64,000 bases of DNA, taken from contig NZ_VTAV01000002.1 in assembly GCF_008180195.1 (NCBI RefSeq), forward strand, positions 473,528 through 537,527. The letters are read 5' to 3'. Made by a program: the position numbers and the translations under genes. The notes under the pieces are model-generated. The model saw nothing but the letters and a program-made list of their open reading frames with translations. It was not told the DNA's origin and searched no databases. Shown in pieces: positions 37,853 through 46,368 of this stretch. The stretch comes from Sphingobacterium phlebotomi (GTDB lineage Bacteria; Bacteroidota; Bacteroidia; Sphingobacteriales; Sphingobacteriaceae). Numbering within the stretch: the stretch's first letter is position 1; each line of letters starts with the position of its first letter.

Positions 37853-38547
37853 TGATTATTGTGCTCCTGTATGTAGGGTATAATATTGTTTTTTACAGCT
37901 GTATTGGGGATAGTTATATCGTCTTTCCGTAATTTCCGCTCCGCGATGAAAAACTCCATAACGGCAATTAAAATAAACAAATAACCGTAGAGCTCTAGGC
38001 ATTCTTCAGCAGCATTTTTCACCCCTCGGAAATAATGTCCTTCCATTACAGCTTCCCAGAATATCCTACGGCCAAATAATCGGGAAAATATATACGTGGT
38101 GATAATACCGGATGTAAGCAGACCGGCTGAAAAGGTATGCCGGTAGCGATTAAGCTGCACAACAAAAGTCTTCCAATTTCGGATAACGAGATACAATGTT
38201 GAGATTAGGATCGCCAGAACAGGTATAAACCAAGACGTTTGACCAATTAAATTTTCAAAGTAGACATCCTGTTCGCGAATGAAGGATACGCTGGTAAAAG
38301 CAAAAAGTAAAAGGGCAAGATAGGATCTTGGTTGGGGTCGCCTATAGATAACAAAAAGCAAAATACTCGATATGAGCAAAAAAATACTCTGCATATATTC
38401 GGTATAGGAATTTTCTGAAAACTTCGTGTCTATAGAGCCTGTCTGAGCATCGAATCGTATAAGTTCCGCTATCAAGAAAGCGGATAAAGCATAAATAAAG
38501 AAGCGAACACCTTGACGTATAATCGGAGTTGTTTTTAGCGGTATCAT
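37831..38547 (-). CDS. Uncharacterised multi-pass membrane protein (related to the 38768 product)
   Basis: A 238-residue protein with about five to six membrane helices. A motif block FSENSYTEYMQSIFLLISSI, then FIREQDVYFE and NAAEECLELYGYLFILIAVM, mirrors the layout of the divergent neighbour (VEDGFVENWTIVPLLGA, GEEISWGQRLF, AEVLEAGITTLFLLIFLF): acidic residues at equivalent positions before the same helices. The two are probably distant members of one membrane superfamily of unknown function. Shared intergenic repeats suggest common regulation. Confidence 0.6.
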   Translation of the reverse strand: MIPLKTTPIIRQGVRFFIYALSAFLIAELIRFDAQTGSIDTKFSENSYTEYMQSIFLLISSILLFVIYRRPQPRSYLALLLFAFTSVSFIREQDVYFENLIGQTSWFIPVLAILISTLYLVIRNWKTFVVQLNRYRHTFSAGLLTSGIITTYIFSRLFGRRIFWEAVMEGHYFRGVKNAAEECLELYGYLFILIAVMEFFIAERKLRKDDITIPNTAVKNNIIPYIQEHNNHKEPLPY

Positions 38548-38589
38548 TGTATGTGAATTTATTTTATATGATTATTAAAGTTGGTTTTG

Positions 38590-38597
38590 TAAATGTA
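38590..38597 (-). promoter_or_regulatory. Possible -7 box TACATTTA of the 38547 gene
   Basis: Near match to TAnnTTTG (last base A) on the minus strand; a TTG upstream lies 18 bp away and the intervening stretch holds a TATTGACTTT repeat. Confidence 0.35.
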
Positions 38598-38599
38598 CG

Positions 38600-38735
38600 T
38601 ATTGACTTTATTAATCAATAAGTCAGTTTTTGTTTTTGACATTTCTGTGTTGTTTACTTTCTTATAGATGTGTCTATTATGATGTAAAGTGATATTTTTG
38701 TTGATTTATTGACTTTTTATTTACATTAGTCAATA
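38600..38735. promoter_or_regulatory. Two paired inverted repeats in the divergent intergenic region
   Basis: TATTGACTTT occurs at 38600-38609 and 38707-38716, each followed by an inverted partner: AATAAGTCA at 38617-38625 (7-bp gap) and AGTCAATA at 38728-38735 (11-bp gap). The first pair lies in the promoter of the minus gene, the second just upstream of the plus gene's -7 box (38757). They look like binding sites for one dimeric regulator serving both genes. Confidence 0.55.
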
Positions 38736-38756
38736 GGTGAGAATGTCATGTTTACA

Positions 38757-38764
38757 TACCTTTG
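38757..38764 (+). promoter_or_regulatory. -7 box TACCTTTG abutting the 38768 start
   Basis: TAnnTTTG ends 3 nt before the ATG at 38768; the alternative TTG start at 38762 would lie inside the box and is rejected. Confidence 0.6.
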
Positions 38765-38767
38765 TGT

Positions 38768-39493
38768 ATGTTGAAACCCACAAACTTAACTACGTTAGAG
38801 ATTTTTCTTTTAATTTTTACAGCGACGTTAATTGCTTCTGGAGTAGTTATTGCCAATATTGATATTAATTGGTACGAGAATGTATATGCTGTGGAAGATG
38901 GTTTTGTCGAAAATTGGACCATTGTTCCGCTGTTGGGTGCGGTTGGATATTCCCTCTACCTATTCTTTACGGTGAGCAGGGATAAGACGTGGCACTTTCG
39001 AAGTGTCTTGGTTTTGATTGCGGTTTTTTCTTTATTTGTGGCAGGAGAAGAAATCAGCTGGGGTCAACGCTTATTCAACGTGGAAAGTCCCGAATTCTTT
39101 AAAGACAATAATGCGCAAGGAGAAACGAATCTACATAATATGGTCGTGAGTGGAAAGAAAGTGAACAAGATTATTTTTTCCCAGCTCTTGACTGTTGTTT
39201 TGGGTGTTTATCTTTTAGTTTTTCCTATTCTTTATCGTAAAAAGCATGGATTTAAAAAATTGATTGATCGCTTCGGAATCCCTATAGCCCAACCGTATCA
39301 AATTATCGCGTGTCTGTTGCTTTTCATGTCGATTTTGTTAATCCCTTCGGGTAAAAATGCTGAGGTATTGGAAGCGGGTATTACGACATTGTTTTTACTC
39401 ATTTTTCTATTTCCTCGAAATATCCATATCTATAAGCGTAAACGGGGAAACAAAAATGCACCGATATATAATATAATGCCAAATCATGAATAA
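38768..39493 (+). CDS. Uncharacterised multi-pass membrane protein (GEEISWGQR motif)
   Basis: A 241-residue protein from ATG 38768 with about six membrane helices. Distinct motifs: VEDGFVENWTIVPLLG, GEEISWGQRLFNVESPEFFK and an NLHNMV block, separated by membrane helices. The GEEISWGQR and NLHN motifs recur in uncharacterised bacterial membrane proteins; I know of no assigned function. Acidic residues in the membrane-proximal motifs suggest a catalytic or ion-binding role. It overlaps the following beta-barrel gene by 8 bp and is divergent from a related gene. Confidence 0.65.
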   Translation: MLKPTNLTTLEIFLLIFTATLIASGVVIANIDINWYENVYAVEDGFVENWTIVPLLGAVGYSLYLFFTVSRDKTWHFRSVLVLIAVFSLFVAGEEISWGQRLFNVESPEFFKDNNAQGETNLHNMVVSGKKVNKIIFSQLLTVVLGVYLLVFPILYRKKHGFKKLIDRFGIPIAQPYQIIACLLLFMSILLIPSGKNAEVLEAGITTLFLLIFLFPRNIHIYKRKRGNKNAPIYNIMPNHE

Positions 39494-40058
39494 TCTTTTT
39501 CGTCTTCTTTTAATATTACTGTTTCTAACCATAGGGAATCAGAGTTTTTCACAAATCGGTCTTGGGGTAAAATTAGGCGGAAATTTATCGGGCGCAGATG
39601 CACTTTCTTTTCGCTCATCGAAACGTCTAGGTTTTCAGGTTGGGGCGGCAGTAAGCTATCATTTTCGCCCGAATATGGCCATTCAAGTAGAACCGACCTT
39701 CGACGTAACCCGTGTGCGGGCAAATTCGGAAACCGTCCATGAAACCAACGGTATTGATAAAGGAAACAAAACTCTTCATTTTTTTGATCTACCCGTGTTG
39801 TTTAGGCTGGATGTTACATCGGGATTTGCGCTGCTGGGAGGTATAGAGTTCAACTCGCTTCTGAATGAAGACAAGTACCGTCTAAACAATAATGAATATG
39901 CTTTTAAAGAAGGAACCCGGCTAGGATATACGGTCGGGCTGGAGCTGGGTAAATTCTATTTTCGTTATCGCGGATTTGAACGGTCAACCAATGTATACCG
40001 TAGCTGGACCACTACGATTCAGCAATATCAAGCCGGTGTGAGGTGGGATATTTTCTGA
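39486..40058 (+). CDS. Outer membrane beta-barrel protein (porin family)
   Basis: A 190-residue protein with a signal peptide (to about QSFSQIG) and repeated amphipathic strands (LGVKLGGNLSGADALSF, LGFQVGAAVSYHFRPNMAIQ, AIQVEPTFDVTRVRA), ending in aromatic-rich QQYQAGVRWDIF. This matches the small PorT/outer-membrane-beta-barrel family common in Bacteroidota. Its start lies 8 bp inside the preceding membrane-protein gene (translational coupling). Its stop abuts the convergent ABC transporter gene with no gap. Confidence 0.85.
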   Translation: MNNLFRLLLILLFLTIGNQSFSQIGLGVKLGGNLSGADALSFRSSKRLGFQVGAAVSYHFRPNMAIQVEPTFDVTRVRANSETVHETNGIDKGNKTLHFFDLPVLFRLDVTSGFALLGGIEFNSLLNEDKYRLNNNEYAFKEGTRLGYTVGLELGKFYFRYRGFERSTNVYRSWTTTIQQYQAGVRWDIF

Positions 40059-41825
40059 TTATATCCCTAAAGAATTAAACTGTAAGTCATAGAGCTTTTT
40101 GTAATAGCCGTCCTCGATGGTGAGTAGCTCCCTATGCGTGCCGATTTCCTTGATTTCCCCTTTATCGAATACGATAATTTTATCTGCTTTTTGAATGGTG
40201 GACAAGCGGTGTGCGATGACGATAGCCGTTCTGCCGACCATCATATTTTCGATAGCGGTCTGGATGAGCATTTCGGTTTCCGTGTCTATAGATGACGTCG
40301 CTTCATCCAGTATTAATATAGCGGGATCATGTACCAATGCTCGAATAAAAGAAATTAACTGTGCCTGTCCCGAAGATAACGTGGCACCTCGTTCCTGTAC
40401 TTGATAATCAAAACCTCCTGGCAATCGCATGATAAATTCGTATGCTCCCACTTTTTTAGCCGCTTCTATGACTTCTTCCTCGGTAATATCCGGATTATAC
40501 AGGGTGATGTTATTGAAAATGGTATCGGAAAATAAGAAAACATCCTGTAAAACAGTGGCTATGTGTTGACGGAGCGAATGGAGTTTATATTGTCGTATAT
40601 CTTTGCCATCTAATAAAATACGACCCTGCTGTATTTCATAGAAACGACTCAGTATATTAATTGTAGAAGATTTTCCGGCACCCGTGGCTCCAACTAAAGC
40701 TAGTGTTTCCCCAGGTCGGACGTAGAAACTGACATCTTTCAATACCCACTTTTCTTCATTATACGCAAACCACACGTTATCAAACTCAATTTCACCTACA
40801 ATGCTATCTGGTGAAAAAGTTCCATGGTCTGGTGTAAATTCGTTCGTATCCAACACATCAAAGACCCGTTCTGCAGAAACCATCCCCATTTGCAGGGTGT
40901 TGAATTTATCAATCAACTCTCGAATAGGTCGGAAAATCATATTGATATACATCAGAAACGCAACGACCACCCCCGGAGAGATCGTATTGGCAAGAATCTG
41001 TTTTGATCCATACCACACCAAAAGACCGATAGCGATAGCGAGGATAATTTCCAGAACAGGAAAAAAGATCGAGAAATACCAATTCGCCCGAATATGTGCA
41101 TCTCGATGGTTTCTATTGGCTGTCTTAAACTTCTCCATTTCCTGTTTTTCCCGTGCGAAATACTGTATAATAGCCATGCCGCTGATGTGCTCCTGTAAGA
41201 AAGTATTGAGATTGGATACCCAAGTACGTACGTCTACGAAAGCCGATTTCATCGATTCCTTAAATATATAAGTGGCCCATATTAAGAGGGGCATCGGAAT
41301 GAGCACGATTAGGGTCAATTCCCAATCGGTATAAAACATAACTCCGAAGATGAAAAGAAGTTGTAGCAGATCGCCGATAATTTGGATGAGCCCTTGGGAG
41401 AAAATATTGGATATTGTTTCTAAATCGGAAATGGTACGTGTGATCAATTTCCCGATAGCTGTATTATCAAAATATTTTAATCGTAAATTAATGATATGGT
41501 TAAATACTTGTATACGGATATCGCGAATAACATTTTGACCTAACACGTTCGTTGCTAAGGTATGATAATATCGGATTACCGTCTGTACGATAAGCAGCGC
41601 TATCATGGCAATAAGCATCCAGGTAAGTCCCGAAGCATCGGTTTTTAGAATATATTTATCCAAGGTATACTCCACTAACATGGGAAGCGCGGGGGCTACC
41701 GCGGCCAATAAAATAGTTAATACGACGGAAACCCAGAATATACCTTTATAGGGGCCCATGTAGCGGGCCATTCTCCGAAGGAGTTTAGTGTCGTAGGTCT
41801 TTCCTGTTATTTTTTGTTCGCTCAA
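40059..41825 (-). CDS. ABC exporter, fused permease and ATPase (MsbA-like)
   Basis: A 588-residue half-transporter: six membrane helices in the first 320 residues, with TRTISDLETISNIFSQG coupling helices, then the nucleotide-binding domain with Walker A LVGATGAGKSST, Q-loop VLQDVFLFSDTI, signature LSSGQAQLISF (a Ser replaces the first Gly of LSGGQ) and Walker B ILILDEATSSID, H-loop IAHRLSTI. It forms a homo- or heterodimer exporting lipids, drugs or peptides; the substrate is unknown. Its start overlaps the 3' end of truA by 4 bp. Confidence 0.92.
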   Translation of the reverse strand: MSEQKITGKTYDTKLLRRMARYMGPYKGIFWVSVVLTILLAAVAPALPMLVEYTLDKYILKTDASGLTWMLIAMIALLIVQTVIRYYHTLATNVLGQNVIRDIRIQVFNHIINLRLKYFDNTAIGKLITRTISDLETISNIFSQGLIQIIGDLLQLLFIFGVMFYTDWELTLIVLIPMPLLIWATYIFKESMKSAFVDVRTWVSNLNTFLQEHISGMAIIQYFAREKQEMEKFKTANRNHRDAHIRANWYFSIFFPVLEIILAIAIGLLVWYGSKQILANTISPGVVVAFLMYINMIFRPIRELIDKFNTLQMGMVSAERVFDVLDTNEFTPDHGTFSPDSIVGEIEFDNVWFAYNEEKWVLKDVSFYVRPGETLALVGATGAGKSSTINILSRFYEIQQGRILLDGKDIRQYKLHSLRQHIATVLQDVFLFSDTIFNNITLYNPDITEEEVIEAAKKVGAYEFIMRLPGGFDYQVQERGATLSSGQAQLISFIRALVHDPAILILDEATSSIDTETEMLIQTAIENMMVGRTAIVIAHRLSTIQKADKIIVFDKGEIKEIGTHRELLTIEDGYYKKLYDLQFNSLGI

Positions 41826-42589
41826 AATGCTTTGTCAATATAAGGATAAACAACTTTTGTTAAATATAGACCGTGCGCTGGCACCGAGGTGCCCGCCTTT
41901 GATCGGTCTTTGCTGCCGATGATGTCTAGTATGGATTCCGGTGCTTTCTTCTTTAATCCGATATCCAATAAGGTTCCTACGATAGCGCGAACCATATTCC
42001 GCAGAAATCGGTTGGCAGTAATATGAAAAACGAGCCCCTCATCCGTTTCTTGCCAATATGCCTGTAGTACGGAGCATATATTGGTATACACTTGCGTATG
42101 GCTTTTTGAAAAACAACCGAAATCCTGGGTGCCCACCAAAAACGCCGCAGCGTTATTCATGATCGCTACGTCGGGGATTTCCCGCAGTTGCCAGGATTTA
42201 TGTAGTAAAAAAGGATTTTTACAAAAATGGACATGATATTCATAGGCTCTTTCCGTTGCATCGAAACGGGCATGTGCACCTTGATCCACGGGAAGAATAC
42301 GGTATACCGCGATGTCGTGCGGAAGTAGCGCATTTAGCGAGTGCAGAAAACGGGCCTTATCTTTTATACTGTCCGCTAATATATCCAGATGGACAAACAA
42401 TTGTTTCGCATGGACCCCTGTGTCGGTCCGGCCTGCACCGATGGTTTCTACCGGGTAACGTAAGATTTTCTGGAGTGCTTCATGAAGCTTCTGCTGTACC
42501 GAAATTGCATTTTCCTGTACTTGCCAGCCATGGTATGCTGTTCCATCATAGGCAATTTCTAGAAAAAAACGTTGTAATGTATCTTCCAC
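41822..42589 (-). CDS. truA: tRNA pseudouridine(38-40) synthase TruA
   Basis: A 255-residue enzyme that isomerises uridines 38-40 in the tRNA anticodon stem. The catalytic Asp lies in GAGRTDTGVHAKQ (about residue 56), followed by the second RNA-binding motif FRNMVRAIVGTLLDIG. The start is GTG at 42589 (MEDTLQRFFLEIAYDGT), supported by the family's N-terminal strand IAYDGTAYHGWQ; a -7 box ends 4 nt before it. The ABC gene overlaps its 3' end, so both form one operon. Upstream lies a structured repeat element. Confidence 0.93.
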   Translation of the reverse strand: MEDTLQRFFLEIAYDGTAYHGWQVQENAISVQQKLHEALQKILRYPVETIGAGRTDTGVHAKQLFVHLDILADSIKDKARFLHSLNALLPHDIAVYRILPVDQGAHARFDATERAYEYHVHFCKNPFLLHKSWQLREIPDVAIMNNAAAFLVGTQDFGCFSKSHTQVYTNICSVLQAYWQETDEGLVFHITANRFLRNMVRAIVGTLLDIGLKKKAPESILDIIGSKDRSKAGTSVPAHGLYLTKVVYPYIDKAF

Positions 42590-42593
42590 TTGA

Positions 42594-42601
42594 CAAAGTT
42601 A
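42594..42601 (-). promoter_or_regulatory. -7 box TAACTTTG abutting truA
   Basis: TAnnTTTG on the minus strand, 4 nt before the GTG start at 42589. Confidence 0.55.
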
Positions 42602-42602
42602 C

Positions 42603-42955
42603 TTCTTTTCTTTTTCCTTGATGAAAAAGAAACAAAAAATCAAGACTTGTCTGTTTTTGCTATCTTGACTTGTCTATTCCTAAACAGAATGAAACTCACT
42701 TCGTTCAGACAACATTCTGTTTTTAACGGAATAATCTTCGTCAACATGGCCGCAAAAAAAGACGAGGTCGTTTTAGCACGCGTAATCGCAAAGTGATTTT
42801 GATTATTTTATTCACGCAATGCACCGTCCACTCCTTAACATCTAATGCCACATCAAAAATTTTGAAATATGTATCATTCTGTTGGGCGCACTGTCCACTC
42901 CATCAAAATTTTTAAGTGGCGAGTTTTTTGCTTCTTTTTTACGGGAAAAAAGAAG
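42603..42955 (+). repeat. Dispersed structured non-coding element, copy A
   Basis: Fills the 404-bp truA/DUF4293 gap and matches copy B at 54334-54696 in sequence and order. Three hairpins: 42607-42632 (TTTCTTTTTC / GAAAAAGAAA), 42682-42722 (AAACAGAATG / CATTCTGTTT, followed by TTTAACGGAATA) and 42931-42955 (CTTCTTTTTT-ACGGG-AAAAAAGAAG). A shared block CTATTCCTAAACAGAA precedes the middle stem, and CGAGTTTTTT precedes the last. Two stems carry base changes relative to B that keep pairing. It ends 7 nt before the -7 box of the DUF4293 gene. Confidence 0.85.
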
Positions 42956-42962
42956 ATAAAAC

Positions 42963-42970
42963 TATCTTTG
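42963..42970 (+). promoter_or_regulatory. -7 box TATCTTTG of the DUF4293 gene
   Basis: TAnnTTTG just after repeat element A, 23 nt before the ATG at 42994. Confidence 0.6.
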
Positions 42971-42993
42971 TTAAACTAGAAGAAAGTTTAGTT

Positions 42994-43467
42994 ATGATTC
43001 AACGTATTCAAACATTATGGTTGTTAGTTGCCTCTGTTATCTTATTGGGGCTTTTTGTTTTTCCTTTTGTGAGCTTTATTGACTTGGTGGGGCTTGGAAA
43101 GCAAATCTATGTAACGGGAATATATTCCGCCAATAATAATGATTCCGTGCGGGAATCCAGCTCTATCCTGTTGGCAATTTACGCGGGAATCGTGACTATT
43201 GCGCCATTGTTAATTGTTTTTCAGTACAAAAACCGTAAGAGGCAAGTTCTTTTTATTATCGTGGAGATTGTATTGGTCGTGCTGTTGGGAATATGGATGT
43301 GGAGTACAGCACATACGGCCTTAGATGTTATCAGCCAAAAGCTGCAAGCCGGTAATATTGGCGTAGGTTTTTTCCTTTTGCCTGTTGCTATAATTTTTCT
43401 TGGAATGGCTATCGGAGGTATCCGTAAGGATGAGAAATTGATAAAATCAGCGGACCGTTTGCGATGA
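42994..43467 (+). CDS. DUF4293-type membrane protein
   Basis: From ATG 42994 (157 residues); the frame is open back to 42916, but that stretch overlaps the repeat element and the promoter. Four membrane helices: MIQRIQTLWLLVASVILLGL, an inner pair around SSILLAIYAGIVTIAPLLIV and RQVLFIIVEIVLVVLLGIWM, and VGFFLLPVAIIFLGMAIGGI ending in RKDEKLIKSADRLR. The starting MIQRIQTLWL and the four-helix layout are typical of DUF4293 proteins in Bacteroidota, of unknown function. The last 4 bp overlap the next gene (ATGA). Confidence 0.8.
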   Translation: MIQRIQTLWLLVASVILLGLFVFPFVSFIDLVGLGKQIYVTGIYSANNNDSVRESSSILLAIYAGIVTIAPLLIVFQYKNRKRQVLFIIVEIVLVVLLGIWMWSTAHTALDVISQKLQAGNIGVGFFLLPVAIIFLGMAIGGIRKDEKLIKSADRLR

Positions 43468-43931
43468 AAAACTGGACATATTTCCTTTTTTTGCCTTTAT
43501 TTATATTCGTTTCCGGTGAACTTTTGGCACAGGAACAAGGGGAGGAGGGTGCGAAAAATATAACGGATGACATCCAAGCCGATGTAAAGTCTGTGAAAAC
43601 CATCGCTAACGGTGATACACTGTCCATTGAGCTGTTTCTCATTTCCTACCAAATGGATCCTCGGGAATTTAAGCTGAATACTTTTGCCACACAAATTGTG
43701 GATAGTGAAGGCAATAGTCATCTCTTTACAACGATAAAGATGGGACGGGTACTGGTGCAATTAGCCGATAGACAAAACTATTTACATTATTTATTGGAAG
43801 AAGATGAACCCGTACCTTTAACTATACATGTTGGCGATTGGCAGGGAAAGAAAGCATCAAAAATATTACTGGTGTTTGAAGAGAGTACCGAGGAAGGAAA
43901 GTTTATAACACAAGAGGTTGACTTACATTAG
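43464..43931 (+). CDS. Exported protein of unknown function
   Basis: A 155-residue protein with a signal peptide (MKNWTYFLFLPLFIFVSGEL, cleaved near LLAQEQ). The mature part looks all-beta (DTLSIELFLISYQMDPREFK, LHYLLEEDEPVPLTIHVGDW). I do not recognise a family. It overlaps the DUF4293 gene by 4 bp, so translation is coupled and they probably act together in the envelope. A strong hairpin terminator overlaps its stop. Confidence 0.6.
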   Translation: MKNWTYFLFLPLFIFVSGELLAQEQGEEGAKNITDDIQADVKSVKTIANGDTLSIELFLISYQMDPREFKLNTFATQIVDSEGNSHLFTTIKMGRVLVQLADRQNYLHYLLEEDEPVPLTIHVGDWQGKKASKILLVFEESTEEGKFITQEVDLH

Positions 43932-43949
43932 TCAACCTCTTTTATTTTT
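43913..43949 (+). terminator. Rho-independent terminator after 43464 gene
   Basis: Perfect 11-bp stem AGAGGTTGACT / AGTCAACCTCT with 6-nt loop, followed by TTTATTTTT. The left arm and loop lie within the last codons of the gene. Confidence 0.85.
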
Positions 43950-43961
43950 GTTCGTGATAAA

Positions 43962-44501
43962 CTATCTGGAATACCTAAATTGTTGTTTGTCCATTAGACC
44001 CATCTGGTTTTTCATCATTTTAATCTGATCGGCAAGTAGTTTATTTTTGTCGGCTTTTTTTGCTTCCGCCAAAAGTTTTTCTGCTTCGCGTTTATTGCGT
44101 TTTGCCATGGCCACACCTGCTAGGCTTAATTTTGCCAAGGCAATATTATGGCTCATGTGTAAGCCTAATGTCAAAGCCTTCTTAAAGTATTTTTCCGATT
44201 GTAGAGGTGCACGTTGAGACTCTAGAATGCCCAATAACATGTGATAATATCCATGTTGTGCGCTGATAAGTTGTTTCTCGTAATTCTTGATGTTCCTCAG
44301 CCATTGTTCCGCTTTGGCCATGTTTTCCTTTCTAAGATACCATTGTGCAATGAGCATATTCTCGTTGAAGAAAACAGTAACCCAAGCCAGAATGGTAATA
44401 AGAATTCCTAAGATACCCCATCCCCAATGACCAAACCAAAATAGTACTACTGTCCCGATTAAAAGAAAGCTACTAAGAATAATACGAACGATATTTGACA
44501 T
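43962..44501 (-). CDS. Two-helix membrane protein with TPR-like tail
   Basis: From the ATG at 44501 (179 residues); the frame is open back to 44561, but those residues do not match the clear N-terminal membrane helices (MSNIVRIILSSFLLIGTVVLFWFG, then WGILGILITILAWVTVFF). The rest is helical with TPR-like repeats (KAEQWLRNIKNYEKQLISAQ, GILESQRAPLQSEKYFKKAL, LSLAGVAMAKRNKREAEKLL). It resembles small Bacteroidota DUF2892-like/TPR membrane proteins; role unknown. Divergent from ung. Confidence 0.65.
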   Translation of the reverse strand: MSNIVRIILSSFLLIGTVVLFWFGHWGWGILGILITILAWVTVFFNENMLIAQWYLRKENMAKAEQWLRNIKNYEKQLISAQHGYYHMLLGILESQRAPLQSEKYFKKALTLGLHMSHNIALAKLSLAGVAMAKRNKREAEKLLAEAKKADKNKLLADQIKMMKNQMGLMDKQQFRYSR

Positions 44502-44593
44502 ATATTTATCTGCGTAATTTAAACTATCTGCAAATATCCGGTTATTTTGGAGCTTATCCAACTTGTTTGCGTGATAAAATTGTAAAATTTATT

Positions 44594-44601
44594 TAGGTTT
44601 G
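44594..44601 (+). promoter_or_regulatory. -7 box TAGGTTTG abutting ung
   Basis: TAnnTTTG ends 3 nt before the ATG at 44605; a TTG start at 44599 would lie inside the box. Confidence 0.55.
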
Positions 44602-44604
44602 TAT

Positions 44605-45276
44605 ATGGCAGAACGTTATGATTCCAGTTGGGAGCCCATTTTAAAACCCTTATTCAGGCAGGACTATATGCGTAGCCTGTCAGCGTTTGTGCAACACGAG
44701 CGAAGACAAGCGCAGGTCTTTCCACCTGAGACCCTCGTGTTAAATGCATTTAGACTAACACCTTTTGACAATATTAAGGTTGTCATATTAGGCCAAGATC
44801 CCTACCACAACGATGGACAAGCACATGGATTATCATTTTCCGTTCCAAAAGGCATGGCATTACCGCCTTCATTGAAAAATATCTATACGGAGCTCGTATC
44901 TGATATTTCGGGTTTTCAATACCCAACTTCGGGTGACTTAACGAAGTGGGCTGAACAAGGGGTATTACTGCTAAATGCAACGCTTACGGTGCGCGCACAT
45001 CAAGCAGCCTCCCATCAAAGAAGGGGCTGGGAAGAATTTACCGATCAGGTTATCCACTTAGTATCCCAAAAGTTGGAAAATGTCGTCTTTATGCTATGGG
45101 GGAGTTATGCGCAAAAGAAATCCATGCTGATTGATCCAAAAAAACACCTGATACTAAAAGCTGTTCATCCATCGCCGCTGTCGGCGCATCGAGGATTCTT
45201 CGGCTGTAAGCATTTCTCTCAAGCCAATGCCTATTTACAGTCCAAGGGCAGGCAACCTATCGATTGGCAAATTTAG
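44605..45276 (+). CDS. ung: Uracil-DNA glycosylase
   Basis: A 223-residue enzyme that removes uracil from DNA as the first step of base-excision repair. The catalytic Asp is in VVILGQDPYHNDGQAHGLSF, the Phe stack follows, and the C-terminal HPSPLSAHRGFFGCKHFSQA contains the catalytic His and the minor-groove loop. Start ATG 44605 is chosen over TTG 44599 because the latter overlaps the -7 box. Its stop codon (TAG) and the stop of the next convergent gene (TTA on this strand) share two bases. Confidence 0.95.
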   Translation: MAERYDSSWEPILKPLFRQDYMRSLSAFVQHERRQAQVFPPETLVLNAFRLTPFDNIKVVILGQDPYHNDGQAHGLSFSVPKGMALPPSLKNIYTELVSDISGFQYPTSGDLTKWAEQGVLLLNATLTVRAHQAASHQRRGWEEFTDQVIHLVSQKLENVVFMLWGSYAQKKSMLIDPKKHLILKAVHPSPLSAHRGFFGCKHFSQANAYLQSKGRQPIDWQI

Positions 45277-46349
45277 GCGAAGCGTTCTTTTAGTGCACTA
45301 AATTGATATTCTTGATTCGCCAGACGTTGTACATGGTGGATACGTATCTTTCTTCCATGCTGTTTGATATGGGTAAAGAGGAGATGACTGTCGTACGTAA
45401 TCTCAAAAGGTTGTGATAAATCGAAAGGCTCCATTGCTTCACCGAGAATGACATACTCTAATTCTCCTTTTGTCGTAAACCGCTTAATAATGACTTGGTC
45501 TTCTGGAGCAGGCTGTATACTGAACCAGGCACCATCACCTACACCACCCAGATATTGCGCATCCTTTGGTACAGCAATCGGTTTTGAATTGAAGTTCATG
45601 CAACCGATGATCAAGTCGTTGGGCAAAAGGTCTGCTTTTGTCTGCATCACATTGTCGCCTAGTTTCTTTAACAAAAAACCAAAAGACTGCCAGCGGTTCA
45701 TTCTAAAGTGTTTTAACCCTTGTTCGGGCGAGAATGAATAAATCATGCGGTTTGGGACTGCATTCACTACATTGCTAATGGGGCTGGCTTTAATCGTTTC
45801 TGGAAAATTAATGCTGTGCCGCCAGGTATACTGTTTGGACGAGCGAATTAGCATACGGGCAATAAAGCGTGAACAATTGTTGTTGTTGCGGGCCACAGCA
45901 CCGTATGGAAAAGTCCCCTGATGGACGCAGTCGTCTCCATATGCTTTTGCAAACTCGAAGTTGATGTGATGGGCGATGGAAAAATAAAGAATACCGTCTC
46001 CGTACATGGCGGGTTTCAATGCCTCGAACTGTTCTACAATTTCTTCGAGGTTGATAATATTATTGTTTTTAAATTTTGCCTTGAGCTTTATCTCTAGGCG
46101 AGGATCGGAAAATTTGGACCGCGCCCGACCATATCCCCTTGGTGTGATATAACGTCCGAAATCATAGAAGAGCATCTCGCCCGTTTCTCGCTTAATTATA
46201 ACAATACCTGTATGGCCTACTTTAAAATTCAAGTTTTTTACGATACCGATTTTCTTAAAAAACATCATCCATTTTTCATCTCCGCGGATGGTGGCATCAG
46301 GCCATGTTAAAATAAGGGCAATATCATTATACGTTATACTTGATTGCAT
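45273..46349 (-). CDS. Uncharacterised protein (possibly DUF6695)
   Basis: A 358-residue protein without signal peptide. The first half looks papain/NlpC-like: KVGHTGIVIIKRETGEMLFY with YDFGRYITPRGYGRARSKF, and later NNNNCSRFIARMLIRSSKQY, so a His and a Cys sit as they would in a permuted NlpC/P60-type active site. The second half is beta-rich (GGVGDGAWFSIQPAPEDQVI). The DUF6695 label is from memory of the motif set, not a search. An Lrp regulator is encoded 19 bp upstream on the same strand. Confidence 0.5.
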   Translation of the reverse strand: MQSSITYNDIALILTWPDATIRGDEKWMMFFKKIGIVKNLNFKVGHTGIVIIKRETGEMLFYDFGRYITPRGYGRARSKFSDPRLEIKLKAKFKNNNIINLEEIVEQFEALKPAMYGDGILYFSIAHHINFEFAKAYGDDCVHQGTFPYGAVARNNNNCSRFIARMLIRSSKQYTWRHSINFPETIKASPISNVVNAVPNRMIYSFSPEQGLKHFRMNRWQSFGFLLKKLGDNVMQTKADLLPNDLIIGCMNFNSKPIAVPKDAQYLGGVGDGAWFSIQPAPEDQVIIKRFTTKGELEYVILGEAMEPFDLSQPFEITYDSHLLFTHIKQHGRKIRIHHVQRLANQEYQFSALKERFA

Positions 46350-46368
46350 GCAATTCCTCTTTTTTAGG

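Noticed and set aside
42590..42796. 68-residue frame inside repeat element A
   Set aside because: Its counterpart in element B is not conserved as protein and lies in another frame; hairpins with compensatory changes explain the conservation better.
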